Below are positions 29,831-31,264 of a stretch of 31,264 nt of DNA, piece after piece (the stretch's first letter is position 1; each line of letters opens with the position of its first letter). The notes below the pieces were generated by a model that did no database searches, had not been told where the DNA came from, and worked only from the letters and a program-made list of their open reading frames with translations. The stretch lies in assembly GCA_934518555.1 (NCBI GenBank), contig CAKSXW010000020.1, positions 1 through 31,264 on the forward strand, read 5' to 3'. This DNA is from an uncultured Faecalibacterium sp. GTDB taxonomy: Bacteria; Bacillota; Clostridia; Oscillospirales; Ruminococcaceae. Made by a program: the position numbers and the translations under genes.

Positions 29831-30601
29831 TTAGCCCTTGGTGGCTGCGTTGACGATGACTGCAAAGTCGGGGGCCTTCAGGGAGGCGCCGCCAATGAGG
29901 CCGCCGTCCACGTCCTTCTTGCTCAGCAGCTCTTCGCAGTTCTTGGCGTTCATGCTGCCGCCGTACTGGACGGTGGTAGCCTCAGCCACAGCCTCGCCGT
30001 ACAGCTCGCCCACCACCTTGCGGATCTGAGCGCAGACTTCCTGGGCCTGGTCGGAGGTAGCGGTCTTGCCGGTGCCGATGGCCCACACAGGCTCGTAGGC
30101 GATGACAACGTTGGCCATCTGCTCAGCGGTCACGTCCCGGAGAGCGATCTTGGTCTGCATCCGCACCAGCTCCTCGGTAACGCCCTCCTCACGCTGCTGC
30201 AGGCTCTCGCCCACGCACAGGATCACCTTCAGGCCGGCGTTCAGGGCAGCCAGGGTGCGCTTGTTCACGGTCTGGTCGGTCTCTGCAAAGTACTGACGAC
30301 GCTCGGAGTGGCCCACGATGACGTACTCCACGCCCAGGTCCACCAGCATATCGGCGCTGATCTCGCCGGTGAATGCGCCGGACTTTTCAAAGTGGACGTT
30401 CTCGGCACCTACGTGGATGTTGGTGCCCTTGGTCTTAGCCACAGCGGTGACCAGATCGGTAAACGGAGTGCAGATGACCACCTCACAGGTAGCGTCCTTC
30501 ACGGCAGGGATCAGCTCGTCCACCAGCACTGCTGCCTCAGAGGCGGTCTTGTTCATCTTCCAGTTGCCTGCAATGATTGCCTTACGCTTTGCCTTATCCA
30601 T
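29831..30601 (-). CDS. tpiA: Triosephosphate isomerase
   Basis: A glycolytic enzyme (256 residues) interconverting dihydroxyacetone phosphate and glyceraldehyde 3-phosphate. Catalytic residues seen: Lys15 (NWKMNK), His98 (VGHSERR) and Glu170 ([11 protein letters not shown]); the phosphate loop YGGSMNAKN is near the end. I chose ATG 30601, with AAAGGAG 9 bases upstream; the frame extends to 30667 only through a terminator-like hairpin. Located between pgk and gpmI. Confidence 0.97.
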   Translation of the reverse strand: MDKAKRKAIIAGNWKMNKTASEAAVLVDELIPAVKDATCEVVICTPFTDLVTAVAKTKGTNIHVGAENVHFEKSGAFTGEISADMLVDLGVEYVIVGHSERRQYFAETDQTVNKRTLAALNAGLKVILCVGESLQQREEGVTEELVRMQTKIALRDVTAEQMANVVIAYEPVWAIGTGKTATSDQAQEVCAQIRKVVGELYGEAVAEATTVQYGGSMNAKNCEELLSKKDVDGGLIGGASLKAPDFAVIVNAATKG

Positions 30602-30634
30602 GATGTCTATCTCCTTTACATTTACCTTCTCAAT

Positions 30635-30668
30635 AAAAAAGGTGCGGCGGCGCAAATGCCGCCGCACC
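30635..30668 (-). terminator. Strong hairpin with T-tract between pgk and tpiA
   Basis: A perfect 11-bp stem GGTGCGGCGGC / GCCGCCGCACC is followed on the minus strand by six T residues. It lies just after pgk and only 33 bases before the tpiA start codon, leaving no room for a normal tpiA promoter. Confidence 0.85.
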
Positions 30669-30688
30669 CATTGTGATGCCGGAAAAAA

Positions 30689-31264
30689 TTATGCGTTCTG
30701 GATGACGGCGATGCCGGGCAGCTCCTTGCCCTCCAGGTACTCCAGAGATGCGCCGCCGCCGGTGGAGATGTGGGTCATCTTGTCGCCCAGGCCCATCTGC
30801 TGCACAGCTGCTGCGCTGTCGCCGCCGCCGATGACGGTGGTAGCATCGCTCTCAGCCATAGCCTTAGCCACAGCCAGGGTGCCGGCTGCCAGGGTGGGGT
30901 TCTCGAACACGCCCATGGGTCCGTTCCACACCACGGTCTTGGATGCCTTGACAGCATCCGCAAACAGCTTCATGGTCTCGGGGCCGATGTCGCAGCCCTC
31001 CATGTCAGCAGGGATGGCAGTGACAGGCACCACGGTGACGTCCACAGGAGCGTCGATGGGATCGGGGAAGTCCTTGATGCAGGCAGCGTCCACAGGCAGC
31101 AGCAGCTTCACGCCCTTCTCCTGTGCCTTAGCCATCATTTCCTTGCAGTAGTCCAGCTTGGTGTCGTCGCACAGGCTCTTGCCAACCTCGTAGCCCTGAG
31201 CCTTGACGAAGGTGTAAGCCATGCCGCCGCCGATGATCAGGGTGTCCACCTTCTCCAGCAGGTT
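30689..31264 (-). CDS. pgk: Phosphoglycerate kinase, C-terminal part (5' end outside window)
   Basis: The 191 visible residues are the nucleotide-binding C-terminal half of phosphoglycerate kinase, which makes ATP and 3-phosphoglycerate from 1,3-bisphosphoglycerate. Seen: [37 protein letters not shown] and the ending [20 protein letters not shown]. The frame is open to the last base of the window (first visible residues NLLEKVDTL), so the GTG at 31249 is not a start. It is the first visible gene of the pgk-tpiA-gpmI cluster. Confidence 0.97.
   Translation of the reverse strand, partial: NLLEKVDTLIIGGGMAYTFVKAQGYEVGKSLCDDTKLDYCKEMMAKAQEKGVKLLLPVDAACIKDFPDPIDAPVDVTVVPVTAIPADMEGCDIGPETMKLFADAVKASKTVVWNGPMGVFENPTLAAGTLAVAKAMAESDATTVIGGGDSAAAVQQMGLGDKMTHISTGGGASLEYLEGKELPGIAVIQNA

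Noticed and set aside
1..31264. tRNA, rRNA, CRISPR, prophage or insertion-sequence genes
   Set aside because: No cloverleaf, rRNA core sequence, regularly spaced repeat array, transposase or phage gene was found on either strand by reading; a tool-based scan (tRNAscan, CRISPR finder) would confirm.

Overview
The window looks like chromosomal DNA from a GC-rich Gram-positive gut anaerobe of the Oscillospiraceae (Ruminococcaceae), most likely Faecalibacterium or a close relative. This is inferred from protein character: DapL-type lysine/meso-DAP synthesis, an archaeal/eukaryotic-type ProRS and an atypical TetM-like GTPase. It also rests on dispersed palindromes with CCCTCTCAGTC ends and on crisp TTGACA-17-TATAAT-like promoters. 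No rRNA, tRNA, CRISPR, phage or transposase was seen. Genes are densely packed, and most gaps hold a hairpin terminator, a promoter or a repeat.

Layout. 1-4178 (+): alpha-glucan use, with a glycogen/starch phosphorylase (5' end outside the window) and a GH13 alpha-glucosidase-type enzyme. 4424-5804 (+): an NfeD-SPFH membrane pair. 5928-6404 (+): a YhcH/YjgK/YiaL protein. 6465-10060 (-): a two-gene cyclic-di-GMP-type operon in which both GGDEF motifs are degenerate and only one EAL domain looks catalytic. 10428-12285 (-): a GntR(YtrA-type)-ABC ATPase-permease operon with an operator over its promoter. 12418-14624 (-): dapL and dapF. 14924-16724 (+): acyl carrier protein behind a structured leader, then proS. 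16793-17112: an intergenic locus that looks like a type I toxin-antitoxin unit. 17114-17995 (-): aldose 1-epimerase. 18152-21439 (+): a SleC-like wall lysin with six peptidoglycan-binding repeats and an M15 peptidase. 21512-23927 (-): a D-2-hydroxyacid dehydrogenase, an unrecognised gene and a sirtuin. 24016-24486 (+): an O6-alkylguanine methyltransferase. 24536-25435 (-): NAD(P)HX dehydratase. 25510-28095 (-): a TetM/EF-G-like GTPase fused to a Rae1/YacP-type NYN nuclease. 28207-31264 (-): glycolytic genes pgk (partial), tpiA and gpmI.

The most interesting items are (i) the GTPase-NYN fusion, which joins an A-site-binding ribosomal GTPase to a domain related to a ribosomal A-site mRNase; (ii) the 27-codon ORF at 16900-16983, whose Shine-Dalgarno lies in a GAAA-tetraloop hairpin and whose 3' end is overlapped by a convergent promoter-driven antisense RNA; (iii) a spore-cortex-lysin-like protein in what is probably a non-sporulating lineage; and (iv) the multi-branched leader of the acyl carrier protein gene. 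All functions are read from sequence alone.
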